64,000 bases of DNA from DATDAH01 sp963792205 (GTDB taxonomy: Bacteria; Actinomycetota; Acidimicrobiia; Acidimicrobiales; DATDAH01), in assembly GCA_963792205.1 (NCBI GenBank), contig CAWBVI010000012.1:38566-102565 (forward strand), read 5' to 3'. A program made the translations under genes and the position numbers. A model generated the notes under the pieces. The model had not been told where the DNA came from, did not search any database, and saw nothing but the letters and a program-made list of their open reading frames with translations. Of this stretch, positions 16,806 to 25,302 are shown one piece after another. Numbering within the stretch: position 1 is the first letter of the stretch; each line of letters starts with the position of its first letter.

Positions 16806-17846
16806 GTGCCGGGCGACCTCCACGACTCCCCCTTCCTGCGGGCGTGCCGCCTGGAGCCCGGGCCCCACACCCCGGTCTGGTTCATGCGTCAGGCCGGCCG
16901 GTCGCTGCCCGAGTACCGGGAGCTGCGCGGCTCGGGGAGCATCCTCGACGCCATCCGCACCCCGGACCTGGCGACCGAGATCACCCTCCAGCCCGTGCGC
17001 CGGCACGGGGTCGACGCCGCCGTGCTCTTCTCCGACATCGTCGTTCCCGTCCAGGCCGTGGGCTTCGGGGTCGACGTGGTCCCCGGCACCGGACCCGTGG
17101 TCGAGACCCCCTTCGCCGGCGAGGCCGACCTCGCCCGGCTGCGGCCCCTGGAGGCCGAGACCGACATCCCGTACGTGATCGAGACGGTGCGCAACCTCGT
17201 CGCCGAGCTGGAGGTCCCACTCATCGGGTTCGCCGGCGCCCCCTTCACGGTCGCCTCGTACCTGGTCGAGGGTCGGCCGTCCCGGACCTACGAGCGGACC
17301 AAGGCGCTCATGCTCGGCGATCCCGATCTGTGGGCCCGCCTCATCGATCGCCTGGCCGACCTGGCGCTCGAGTTCGCCCGGGCCCAGGTCGAGGCGGGGG
17401 CGTCGGCCGTCCAGCTCTTCGACTCGTGGGCCGGGGCGCTGACCCCCGACCAGTACGCCCGCCACGTCCTGCCCGCCAGCCGCAAGGTGTTCGCCGGCCT
17501 GGCCGACCTCGGCGTGCCCCGGGTGCACTTCGGCGTCGGCACGGGTGAGCTGCTGGGGCTCTTCGCCGAGGCCGGCCCCGACGTCGTCGGCGTGGACTGG
17601 CGGGTGCCGATCGACCTCGGCTGGGAGCGCATCGGCCGGGACAAGGGCGTGCAGGGCAACCTCGACCCCGCGGCCTGCCTCGCCCCCTGGCCGGCGGTGG
17701 CGCAGGAGGTGACGGCCGTTCTCGACCGGGTCGACGGCCGACCCGGGCACATCTTCAACCTCGGGCACGGGGTGCTGCCCGAGACCGACCCCACCGTGCT
17801 CACCCGCGTCGTCGAGCTGGTCCACGAACGGACAGCCGGGCAATGA
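16806..17846 (+). CDS. hemE: Uroporphyrinogen decarboxylase
   Basis: Decarboxylates the four acetate side chains of uroporphyrinogen III to give coproporphyrinogen III. 346 residues, start GTG at 16806, family length. Hallmarks: PVWFMRQAGRSLPEYRELR near the N-terminus, LFSDIVVPVQAVG with the catalytic aspartate, GFAGAPFTVASYLVEG, QLFDSWAGALTPDQY, VGVDWR, VQGNLDP and the terminal HIFNLGHGVLPETDP. It opens a heme cluster; its stop overlaps the ferrochelatase start by 4 nt. Confidence 0.95.
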   Translation: MPGDLHDSPFLRACRLEPGPHTPVWFMRQAGRSLPEYRELRGSGSILDAIRTPDLATEITLQPVRRHGVDAAVLFSDIVVPVQAVGFGVDVVPGTGPVVETPFAGEADLARLRPLEAETDIPYVIETVRNLVAELEVPLIGFAGAPFTVASYLVEGRPSRTYERTKALMLGDPDLWARLIDRLADLALEFARAQVEAGASAVQLFDSWAGALTPDQYARHVLPASRKVFAGLADLGVPRVHFGVGTGELLGLFAEAGPDVVGVDWRVPIDLGWERIGRDKGVQGNLDPAACLAPWPAVAQEVTAVLDRVDGRPGHIFNLGHGVLPETDPTVLTRVVELVHERTAGQ

Positions 17847-18714
17847 ACGCGGGCGTGCTGGTCATGGCGTACGGGACGCCCCGCACGCCCGCCGACATCG
17901 AGCCGTACTACACCCACATCCGCCGGGGTCACCCGCCCACCCCGAGCAGCTGGCCGAGCTCACCTCGCGGTACGAAGCGCTCGGCGGCGTGTCCCCGCTG
18001 GCGGAGCGGACCGAGGCCCAGCGGAAGGCGATCGAGGCGGCCCTGGGCGGCGGCACGCCGGTCCGCCTCGGCCAGAAGCACGCCGCTCCCTTCGTCGAGG
18101 ACGGATTGGTCGCGCTGGCCGACGACGGGGCCGACGTGGTCGTCGGCCTGGTCCTGGCGCCGCACTTCTCGGCGTCCAGCGTCGGCGAGTACCACGAGCG
18201 GGCGGCCGCCAGCGCCGAGGACCGCGGCGTGGACTACCGGCCGATCGACGACTGGTCGGACCTCGAGCCGTGGTTGGACTTCCAGGGGGCCGCGGTGACC
18301 GAGCAGCTGGAGGGCCTGCCCGAGGACACGGCGGTGCTCTTCACGGCCCACTCCCTACCCGAGCGGGTCCTGGAAGGCGACCGCTACCCCGAGCTCCTCG
18401 CCACCTCCGCCGGAGCCATCGCCGAGCGAGCCGGCCTCGACCGGTGGGACCTCGCCTGGCAGAGCGCCGGTCGCACCCCCGAGCCGTGGCGGGGCCCCGA
18501 CGTGCTGGAGGTCGTCGACGAGCTCGACGCCGAAGGCGTGCTCGTCTGCCCCCAGGGGTTCACGTCGGATCACCTCGAGGTCCTCTACGACCTCGACATC
18601 GAGGCCCGCACCCGGGCCGAGGGCCGCGGCCTGGTGTTCGCCCGTACCCGTTCGGTGAACGACGACGCGGCGGTGATGTCCGGCCTGGCGCAGCGGGTCC
18701 TGGATCGGGCATGA
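17843..18714 (+). CDS. hemH: Ferrochelatase (coproporphyrin ferrochelatase type), frameshift near N-terminus
   Basis: Inserts Fe(II) into the porphyrin; actinobacterial enzymes usually act on coproporphyrin III. Starts with an ATG overlapping the hemE stop: VLVMAYGTPRTPADIEPYYTHIRRG is the family N-terminus. At about 17944 one G appears to be missing (CCGAG for CCGGAG); restoring it joins PPTP to EQLAELTSRYEALGGVSPLAERT. The remaining frame is intact, with the catalytic His in FTAHSLPERV and the acidic VCPQGFTSDHLEVLYDLDIEA. Length about 290 residues after repair, slightly short for the family. Stop overlaps the next start as ATGA. Confidence 0.9.
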
Positions 18715-20021
18715 CCCGGGTGCACGTCGTCGGCGGGGGCATAGCCGGACTGGCCGCGGCGTGGGAGCTCTCGTCGGCCGACGGGGTGTCGGTCACGGTC
18801 CACGAGGCGAGCGACCGCTGGGGCGGGAAGGTGCACACCTCCCCGTTCGCGGGGCGCGGGGTCGACGAGGGAGCTGACGCGTTCCTGCTCCGGGTGCCTT
18901 GGGCCCTCGACCTGGCGAGTGAGCTCGGCCTGGTCGACGAGATCGTGCACCCCGCGGAGCGTCGGGCCTACCTGTGGAGCCGGGGGGCGTTGCGTCCGAT
19001 GCCCGCGGAACACGTGCTGGGTGTGCCGCTCGATCTGGGCGACCTCGACGCCACCGGCCTGCTCGACGGGGCCGAGCTCGACGAGACCCGGCAGGCCTAC
19101 GCCACACCAGGCGGGCCGGTGACCACCGACGACGTGTCGGTGGCCGACCTCGTGGGCGAGGCGACCGGGCGGCCGGTCCTGGAGCGGGTGGTCGCTCCCC
19201 TCCTGGGCGGGATCAACGCCGGGCGGGTCGAGGAGATGAGCGCCGCCACCCTCACCCCGCAACTCCTGGAGGCGGGGCGCCATCCTGAGGGCCTCGTCGC
19301 CGGGCTGCGAGAGCAGCGCGCCGCGGTCGACCGTGACGCGCCCGTCTTCGGCTCGTTCGCCGGCGGCACGCAGGTGCTGACCGACCGGCTGGTCCACCGC
19401 TTGGCCGAGCGGGGCGTGGCGCTCGAGCTGGGCCACCCCTTGGGTGCCCTGGACGACCTCGCGGCCGACGGGATCGTCGTGGCGACCCCCGCGTTCGAAG
19501 CGGCTCGCCTCCTGCCCTCGGAGGCCCTGGCCGACATCCTCTACGCGTCGGTCGTGCTGATGACCGTGGCGGTGAGGGCCGCCGACATCGATCGCCCGCT
19601 CGACGCCTCCGGCTTCCTGGTGGCCCGCCCGGAGGGCCTCCTGCTGACCGCCTGCTCGTGGGCGTCGAGCAAGTGGGCCCACCTCGGCGGTGGCGAGACC
19701 GTCGTCCTGAGGGCGTCGGCCGGGTCGGCCGGGGACGAGCGGGCTGTCGATACCCCCGACGACGAGCTGGCCGTCCGGCTCCTCGACGAGCTGGCCACAA
19801 CGATGGCCCTCGCCGGCCCGCCCTCCGAGGTCCGGATCAGCCGCTGGCGCCGCTCGTTCCCCCAGTACGCGGTCGGTCACGCCGACCTGGTGGCCGAGGT
19901 CGAGGCCGGCCTGCCGGCGGGGATCGTGCTCGCCGGCGCGGCCTACCGGGGCGTGGGCCTGCCCGCCTGCATCCACGACGGCCGCGAGGCGGCCCGCCGC
20001 CTGCTGGACTCCCTGGCTTGA
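18711..20021 (+). CDS. hemY: Protoporphyrinogen/coproporphyrinogen III oxidase
   Basis: FAD-dependent oxidase that aromatizes the porphyrinogen. In the actinobacterial coproporphyrin route (CgoX) it precedes ferrochelatase. 436 residues beginning at an ATG overlapping the hemH stop. N-terminal FAD fold HVVGGGIAGLAAAWEL and ASDRWGGKVHTSPFAGRGVDEGADAF. Central ERVVAPLLGGINAGRVEEMSAA is diagnostic of PPO-family enzymes. The C-terminus has RWRRSFPQYAVGH and the FAD-binding GIVLAGAAYRGVGLPACIHDG. HemQ, the final decarboxylase of the coproporphyrin route, is not in this window. Confidence 0.92.
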   Translation: MTRVHVVGGGIAGLAAAWELSSADGVSVTVHEASDRWGGKVHTSPFAGRGVDEGADAFLLRVPWALDLASELGLVDEIVHPAERRAYLWSRGALRPMPAEHVLGVPLDLGDLDATGLLDGAELDETRQAYATPGGPVTTDDVSVADLVGEATGRPVLERVVAPLLGGINAGRVEEMSAATLTPQLLEAGRHPEGLVAGLREQRAAVDRDAPVFGSFAGGTQVLTDRLVHRLAERGVALELGHPLGALDDLAADGIVVATPAFEAARLLPSEALADILYASVVLMTVAVRAADIDRPLDASGFLVARPEGLLLTACSWASSKWAHLGGGETVVLRASAGSAGDERAVDTPDDELAVRLLDELATTMALAGPPSEVRISRWRRSFPQYAVGHADLVAEVEAGLPAGIVLAGAAYRGVGLPACIHDGREAARRLLDSLA

Positions 20022-21451
20022 TCCCGTCCCTGCTGGCCGGCCTGGCCCTCTGCTTCTCCATGCCGCCCTGGGGGTGGTGGCCGCTGGCGTTCGTGGCCTT
20101 CGCCCTGTTCAGCCGCCAGCTCGACACCCCGTCGCGCCGGACCCGGGCGGCCCGGGGGGCGGTGTTCGCCGTCGGCTGGTTCCTGCCCTCCGTCGTCTGG
20201 ATGATCGACTTCACGATTCCCGGCTACGTGGCCGTCCTGGTCATCTGGGGCGCCTTCTGGGCGACCACCGCCGTCGCCTGCCCCCCGGGAGCCTGGCGCT
20301 GGCTGGCCCTCCCCGGCGCCGCGGTCCTGGCCGAGCTGGTGCGCTGGTCGTGGCCCTTCGGCGGCCAGCCGCTCTCCACCCTGGCCATGTCGCAGGCCGA
20401 CACCCCGCTCGCCCCGACCGTGCGCCTGCTCGGTCCGCTCCTGCTGGCCGGGCTGGTCGTGGCCGTCGGGATCGCCCTCGACGCGCTGTGGTCGCGGGCG
20501 CCGAAGGTCGGGGTACCCGTCCTGCTCGGCGTCGTCGCCGTCGTGCTCGTCGCCGGCGTCGCCCCGGACGGCCACCCGACCGGCTCGCTCGACGTGGCCC
20601 TCGTGCAGGGGGGCGGGCCCCAGCGCACCCGGGCCGAGGACACCGACGAGCGGGAGGTCTTCGAGCGCCACCTCGAGGCCAGCGAGGACGTGGCGACTCC
20701 GGTCGACCTCGTGCTCTGGCCCGAGAACGTCATCAACGTCGAGGGCCCGGTCGAGGACAGGCGGGAGGGTGAGGAGCTCGCCGCGCTGGCCCGGGACCTG
20801 GGCGCCCCCCTCGTGGTCGGCGCCGTGGAGGGCGAGGGGGACGACGGGTTCCACAACAGCGCGCTCGTGATCGACGCCGACGGCGAGTTCACCGACCGCT
20901 TCGAGAAGGTCCGCCGGGTCCCCTTCGGCGAGTACGTGCCCCTTCGGTCGTTCCTCGAGTTCTTCGCCGGTGATGCCCTGCCCGACCGGGACGCCATCGT
21001 CGGCGAGGGACCGGCGGTCGTGGACACGCCGGCCGGCCGCATGGGCGTCGTCATCTCCTGGGAGGTGTTCTTCGCCCCCCGGGCCCGCGACGCCGTCGAC
21101 CACGGCGGGGAGGTGCTGCTCAACCCCACGAACGGGTCGTCCTACTGGCTGACCATCGTGCAGACCCAGCAGGTCGCCTCGTCCCGACTGCGCGCCCTCG
21201 AGACCGGGCGTTGGGTCCTCCAGGCCGCGCCCACCGGCCTGAGCGCCATCGTCACCCCCGAGGGCGAGGTGATCGACCGGACGGCCGTCAGCGAGCGGGC
21301 CGTGGTTCAGGGCACCGTCCAGACCCGCGAGGGCCTCACCGTCTACACCCGCGTCGGCGACTGGCCCATGGCCCTGCTGGGCCTCCTGCTCGTGGCCGCG
21401 GCGTGGTTCCTCAGACCTCCAAGAGGATGGTCGTGGGGCCGTCGTTCGTGA
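20018..21451 (+). CDS. lnt: Apolipoprotein N-acyltransferase, nucleophile Cys replaced by Ser
   Basis: Membrane enzyme adding the third acyl chain to lipoproteins. About 477 residues from a TTG that overlaps the hemY stop, with roughly seven N-terminal membrane segments, then a nitrilase-like domain from residue ~190 (SLDVALVQGGG). Catalytic Glu in LVLWPENVI, Lys in RFEKVRRVPFGEYVP; the family's ICYE motif reads ISWE here (codon TCC at about 21057), so the nucleophilic Cys is Ser while the following essential Glu is kept. The C-terminal membrane helix after TRVGDWP is present. The last 41 nt overlap dtd tail to tail. Confidence 0.87.
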   Translation: MIPSLLAGLALCFSMPPWGWWPLAFVAFALFSRQLDTPSRRTRAARGAVFAVGWFLPSVVWMIDFTIPGYVAVLVIWGAFWATTAVACPPGAWRWLALPGAAVLAELVRWSWPFGGQPLSTLAMSQADTPLAPTVRLLGPLLLAGLVVAVGIALDALWSRAPKVGVPVLLGVVAVVLVAGVAPDGHPTGSLDVALVQGGGPQRTRAEDTDEREVFERHLEASEDVATPVDLVLWPENVINVEGPVEDRREGEELAALARDLGAPLVVGAVEGEGDDGFHNSALVIDADGEFTDRFEKVRRVPFGEYVPLRSFLEFFAGDALPDRDAIVGEGPAVVDTPAGRMGVVISWEVFFAPRARDAVDHGGEVLLNPTNGSSYWLTIVQTQQVASSRLRALETGRWVLQAAPTGLSAIVTPEGEVIDRTAVSERAVVQGTVQTREGLTVYTRVGDWPMALLGLLLVAAAWFLRPPRGWSWGRRS

Positions 21452-21848
21452 GGTCGACCTGCATGTCGGTGCGGAAGCGGCCGGTGGCGACCGTCGCCCC
21501 CGACGCGCGCAACGACTCGACCACCAGGTCGACCAGGGGCTCGGCCTGCTCGGGCGGCGCGGCCTCCAGCCACGACGGGCGGCGACCCCGCTCGGTGTTG
21601 CCGTAGAGGGTGAACTGGCTGATCACCAGCACCTGGCCGGTGGTGTCGGCCACCGACCGGTTCATCACCCCGTCGTCGTCGGCCATCACCCGCAGGCCCC
21701 ACACCTTGTCGGCCAGCTTGCGGGCCTGGGCCTCCCCGTCCTCGCGGTGCACACCGACCAGCACGCACAGGCCGGGGCCGATCTCGCCCACCACTTCGTC
21801 GCCCACCCGCACCCGGGCGGACGCCACCCGCTGCACGAGACCCCGCAC
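21411..21848 (-). CDS. dtd: D-aminoacyl-tRNA deacylase
   Basis: Hydrolyses D-amino acids wrongly attached to tRNA. 145 residues from GTG at 21848, giving the typical opening RGLVQRVASARVRV; an ATG at 21857 would add three residues. Family motifs: LCVLVGVHREDG, LADKVWGLRVMADDDGVMN, QVLVISQFTLYGNTERGRRPSWLEAA, and the C-terminal Gly-cisPro motif TNDGPTTILLEV. It is convergent with lnt, overlapping its last 41 nt. Confidence 0.93.
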   Translation of the reverse strand: MRGLVQRVASARVRVGDEVVGEIGPGLCVLVGVHREDGEAQARKLADKVWGLRVMADDDGVMNRSVADTTGQVLVISQFTLYGNTERGRRPSWLEAAPPEQAEPLVDLVVESLRASGATVATGRFRTDMQVDLTNDGPTTILLEV

Positions 21849-21927
21849 GAGGCCCATCCTGGCCTGAAACGAGCCGTCAGCGGGCACACTTGACCGCTCA
21901 GTCAACGGACGGAAAGTCTCTCCTCGC

Positions 21928-23181
21928 ATGTCTCCCGCCGACGCGGCCCTGCGCATCGCCTACCTCAGCTACCGGGGCAAGCCCCACGTCGGGGGCCAAG
22001 GCGTCTACACCCGCCACCTGACCAAGGCGCTGGTCGACCTCGGCCACACCGTCGAGGTCCTCGGCGGACAGCCCTACCCCGTGCTCGACGAGCGGGTCCC
22101 CCTGGTGGAGCTGCCCAGCCTCGACATCTACAACGAGCACTTCCCGATGCGGATGCCGTGGATCGGTGAGCTCAAGCACTTCGCCGACTTCGTCGAGGTG
22201 ACGAGCTTCTCGCTCGGCACCTTCCCGGAGCCGCTGGCCTTCAGCGTGCGGGCGTGGCAGAACCTGCGGAAGCGGGTGGGCGAGTTCGACCTCGTCCACG
22301 ACAACCAGTCGCTGGGCTACGGCCTGCTCGCCATCGAGCGAGAGGGCCTGCCCGTGGTCGCCACCATCCACCACCCCATCACGGTCGATCGGCGGCTCGA
22401 GCTGGAGCACGCCGAGTCGAAGTGGCAGCGCTGGAACAAGAGCCGCTGGTACTCGTTCACCAAGATGCAGACCCGGGTGGCCAGCCGGATGAAGCGGGTC
22501 ATCACGGTGTCGGAGTCGTCCCGCAACGACATCCACAAGGACCACCTGGTGCCGCTGCAGAACATGGCCATCGTCCCCGTCGGGGTGGACCAGGAGCAGT
22601 TCAAGCCGCTGCCCCACATCGAGCGGGTGCCCGGGCGCCTGATCACCACCGCCTCGGCGGATGTGGCCATGAAGGGGTTGGCCTACCTGCTGGAGGCCGT
22701 GGCCAAGCTCCGCACCGAGCGGCCCGGCGAGCTCGTCGTGATCGGGCGGCCGAAGGAGGAGGGCCGCGCCATGCGCACCCTCGAGCAGTACGGGCTGACC
22801 GACGCGGTCAAATTCGTCTACGGCGTCACCGACGAGCGCATCGTCGAGCTCTACGCCGAGGCCGAGCTGGCGGTGGTCCCCTCGCTGTACGAGGGCTTCT
22901 CGCTCCCCGCCATCGAGGCCCAGTGCTGTGGCGTGCCGCTGGTGTCCACCACGGGCGGAGCGCTGCGGGAGGTCGTCGGCCCGGACAACGAGACCGCCTT
23001 CACCTGCCCGCCCGGTGATGCCGAGGCCCTCGCCGCCCGCATCGGCCAGGCCATGGACGACCCGGAGCTGGCCGCCAAGGTCGGCGCCGCGGGCCGTCAG
23101 CGGGTCATCGAGAACTGGACGTGGCGGCACACCGCCGAGAAGACCGTCGAGCAGTACCGCATCCGGTTGAAGCAGGGCTGA
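21928..23181 (+). CDS. Glycosyltransferase family 4 (GT-B fold)
   Basis: 417 residues. N-terminal Rossmann half LRIAYLSYRGKPHVGGQGVYTRHL has the GGQG loop of GT4 enzymes. The C-terminal half has RLITTASADVAMKGLAYLLEA, ELVVIGRPKEEG and the nucleotide-sugar-binding EX7E motif in PSLYEGFSLPAIEAQCCGVPLVSTTGG. Retaining glycosyltransferase of the mannosyl/glucosyl type; acceptor unknown. It leads a group with a methyltransferase, a toroid-type prenyltransferase-like protein, another methyltransferase and GtrA, which suggests assembly of a polyprenol- or lipid-linked envelope glycan. A 113-bp repeat starts directly after its stop. Confidence 0.88.
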   Translation: MSPADAALRIAYLSYRGKPHVGGQGVYTRHLTKALVDLGHTVEVLGGQPYPVLDERVPLVELPSLDIYNEHFPMRMPWIGELKHFADFVEVTSFSLGTFPEPLAFSVRAWQNLRKRVGEFDLVHDNQSLGYGLLAIEREGLPVVATIHHPITVDRRLELEHAESKWQRWNKSRWYSFTKMQTRVASRMKRVITVSESSRNDIHKDHLVPLQNMAIVPVGVDQEQFKPLPHIERVPGRLITTASADVAMKGLAYLLEAVAKLRTERPGELVVIGRPKEEGRAMRTLEQYGLTDAVKFVYGVTDERIVELYAEAELAVVPSLYEGFSLPAIEAQCCGVPLVSTTGGALREVVGPDNETAFTCPPGDAEALAARIGQAMDDPELAAKVGAAGRQRVIENWTWRHTAEKTVEQYRIRLKQG

Positions 23182-23294
23182 GGACGTGCACGGAAATGCT
23201 GAGGCCTGGTGCGCTTGACCTGGGATATCGCCAAGCTGCGCTTGGCGATCAGGGCTGTGCTTGCCTGGTCGCCTCGCCTATCGGCTCGGCTCCT
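23182..23294 (+). repeat. 113-bp dispersed repeat, copy 2
   Basis: Same boundaries and hairpin (23227-23249, arms and loop unchanged) as copy 1, with a handful of substitutions such as GTGCAC for GTGCGC and CAGGG for CACCG. Begins at the base after the glycosyltransferase stop and ends 12 nt before the following methyltransferase start. Confidence 0.9.
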
Positions 23295-23306
23295 GGGCCC
23301 GTCGTC

Positions 23307-24092
23307 GTGCTGACCGTCGACTACGACCGTCTCGGCGCCCGGGCCGGCGAGCTGCTGCTCGACCTCGGCGCGGGCAACGGGCGCCACGCCTACGAGGCCT
23401 TCCGGCGGGGCGTCCGCGTGGTCGCCGTCGACTTCAACCACGCCGACATGGCCGAGTGCCGAGTGATGGGTGCCGCCATGGAGGAGGTCGGCGAGGCGCC
23501 GGCCGGCGGCCTGGCGGCGGCCGTGGTCGGCGACGGCCAGCGGCTGCCGTTCCCCGACGCCACCTTCGACCGGATCATCGCCGCCGAGGTCATGGAGCAC
23601 ATCCCCGACGACGAGCTGGCCGCGGCCGAGCTGGCCCGGGTGCTCAAGCCCGGTGGGACCTTGGCCGTGACCGTGCCGGCGTGGCTGCCCGAGGTCGTCT
23701 GCTGGAAGCTGTCCGACGAGTACCACGCCCCCAAGGTCGAGGGCGGCCACGTGCGCATCTACACCGAGCGGGAGCTGCGCCGGAAGCTGGCCGCCGTCGG
23801 GCTGGAGCCGGGCGAGTCCCACCAGGTCCACGCCCTCCACACCCCGTACTGGTGGCTGCGGTGCCTCGTCGGCCCCCAGGACGACACCAACCGGCTGGTG
23901 CAGGCGTATCACCGCCTCCTCGTGTGGGACATGGTCGAGGCGCCGATCGTCACCCGCGTGGCCGAACGGCTGCTCCAGCCCGTGCTGGGTAAGAGTCTCG
24001 TGCTCTATGCCCGCAAGCCTCCCGCCCGCTCCCGACCGGTGGAAACCCCCGTCCCGTCGGCCACCCTGGTAGGTCATGCCGGTGCCGCCTGA
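23307..24092 (+). CDS. Class I SAM-dependent methyltransferase
   Basis: About 261 residues from GTG at 23307. Motif I LLLDLGAGNGRHAYEAF, acidic end of beta2 VVAVDFNHADM, motif III-like QRLPFPDATFDRIIAAEVMEHIPDD and VLKPGGTLAVTVPAW identify a Methyltransf_11/25-type fold. The C-terminal third (KVEGGHVRIYTERELRRKL, HALHTPYWWLRC) resembles methyltransferases found in polysaccharide or lipid clusters. Frame upstream runs into the 113-bp repeat. Its 3' end overlaps the next gene by 17 nt, indicating coupling. Confidence 0.85.
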   Translation: MLTVDYDRLGARAGELLLDLGAGNGRHAYEAFRRGVRVVAVDFNHADMAECRVMGAAMEEVGEAPAGGLAAAVVGDGQRLPFPDATFDRIIAAEVMEHIPDDELAAAELARVLKPGGTLAVTVPAWLPEVVCWKLSDEYHAPKVEGGHVRIYTERELRRKLAAVGLEPGESHQVHALHTPYWWLRCLVGPQDDTNRLVQAYHRLLVWDMVEAPIVTRVAERLLQPVLGKSLVLYARKPPARSRPVETPVPSATLVGHAGAA

Positions 24093-25164
24093 ACCTCGCG
24101 CGCTGCCGCACGTCCCCGGGATCCTGACCGCGGGAGACGTGTCCGAGACGGCCGAGTCCATCGCCGAATGGCAGCTTCCGACCGGGATGATCCCGTGGTT
24201 CCCCGGCGGGCACGCGGACGTCTGGAACCACGTCGAGGCCACGATGGCCCTCGACGTGTGCGGCCGCCGGCACGAGGTCGAGCGGGCGTTCCACTGGCTG
24301 GCCGACACCCAGCGGGACGACGGGTCCTGGCACCAGTACTACCTGGCCGACCGGGTCGAGCAGGAGAAGCTCGACGCCAACACCGTGGCCTATGTGGCCA
24401 CCGGCGTGTGGCACCACTACGTGCTGACCAAGGACCAGGGCTTCCTCGAGACCACCTGGCCCATGGTGGAGCGGGCCATCGAGTTCGTCCTCGACCTGCA
24501 GACCCCCCGGGGCGAGATCCTCTGGGCCCGCCACGCCGACGGCACGCCGTGGTCCTTCGCCCTGCTGACCGGCTCGTCGAGCATCTCCCACAGCCTGCGC
24601 TGCGCCATCGCCATCGCCGAGACCCTCGGGCACGAGCGGCCCGACTGGGAGCTGTCGGCGGCCCGGCTCCTCCACACGCTGCGCCACGAGCCCGACGCGT
24701 TCGCCCCCAAGCACCGCTGGGCCATGGACTGGTACTACCCGGTGCTGACCGGCGTCCTCGCCGGCGACGAGGGCCGGGCCCACCTCGACGACCGGCTGGA
24801 GACCTTCTACCTCGAGGGCCGCGGCATCCGCTGCGTGTCCGACCGGCCCTGGATCACCGCGGCCGAGACCTGCGAGTGCCTGCTGGCCTACCTGTCCGTC
24901 GGCGACGAGGCCTTCGCCCTCGAGCTGTTCCGCCAGGCCCAGAGCCTGCGTTCGGAGGACGGGTACTACTGGACCGGCATCGTCTACCCGGAGCAGGTCC
25001 ACTTCCCGGGCGACGAGCGCTCGACGTACACCGCGGCCGCCGTGATCCTGGCCGCCGACGCGCTGGCGGGTACCTCAGCGGCCTCGAGCCTCTTCACCGA
25101 CCACACCTTCCTCCCCGAGGTCGCCCTCGACGAGGTCTCCGAGGACGAGCCCTCCCTGGACTGA
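24076..25164 (+). CDS. Prenyltransferase/terpenoid-cyclase-like (alpha/alpha toroid) protein
   Basis: 362 residues, ATG start inside the end of the methyltransferase gene. Repeated helical segments with aromatic and small residues: WQLPTGMIPWFPGGHADVWNHVEA, HWLADTQRDDGSWHQYY, YLAYLSV and QSLRSEDGYYWTGIVYP. DGSW resembles the QxxDGSW repeats of squalene-hopene cyclase and prenyltransferase toroids. No DxDD or metal-binding motif of a true cyclase was recognized, so catalysis is uncertain. Context (GT4, methyltransferases) suggests work on a polyprenyl-linked glycan; an alternative is a glycoside-hydrolase-like toroid. Confidence 0.65.
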   Translation: MPVPPEPRALPHVPGILTAGDVSETAESIAEWQLPTGMIPWFPGGHADVWNHVEATMALDVCGRRHEVERAFHWLADTQRDDGSWHQYYLADRVEQEKLDANTVAYVATGVWHHYVLTKDQGFLETTWPMVERAIEFVLDLQTPRGEILWARHADGTPWSFALLTGSSSISHSLRCAIAIAETLGHERPDWELSAARLLHTLRHEPDAFAPKHRWAMDWYYPVLTGVLAGDEGRAHLDDRLETFYLEGRGIRCVSDRPWITAAETCECLLAYLSVGDEAFALELFRQAQSLRSEDGYYWTGIVYPEQVHFPGDERSTYTAAAVILAADALAGTSAASSLFTDHTFLPEVALDEVSEDEPSLD

Positions 25165-25189
25165 CCCCGGGACGCGTCAGATGCCCTGA

Positions 25190-25302
25190 GGACGTGCGCG
25201 GAAAAGCTGAAGCTGCTGGCTCTCGATCTGGGACATCGCCAAGCTGCGCTTGGCGATCAGCGCAGTGCTTGCCAGGTCGCCTCGCCTGTCGGCTCGGCTC
25301 CT
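25190..25302 (+). repeat. 113-bp dispersed repeat, copy 3 (divergent)
   Basis: The most diverged copy: the segment after GGAAAAGCTGA differs strongly from the others, yet total length and the hairpin at 25235-25257 are unchanged. Starts 25 nt after the upstream stop; its last two bases form part of the stop codon of the converging methyltransferase gene. Confidence 0.88.

Noticed and set aside
18711..20021. Calling the oxidase definitely CgoX and the chelatase definitely CpfC
   Set aside because: The coproporphyrin route is likely for this phylum, but hemQ is not in the window and sequence inspection alone cannot separate substrates.
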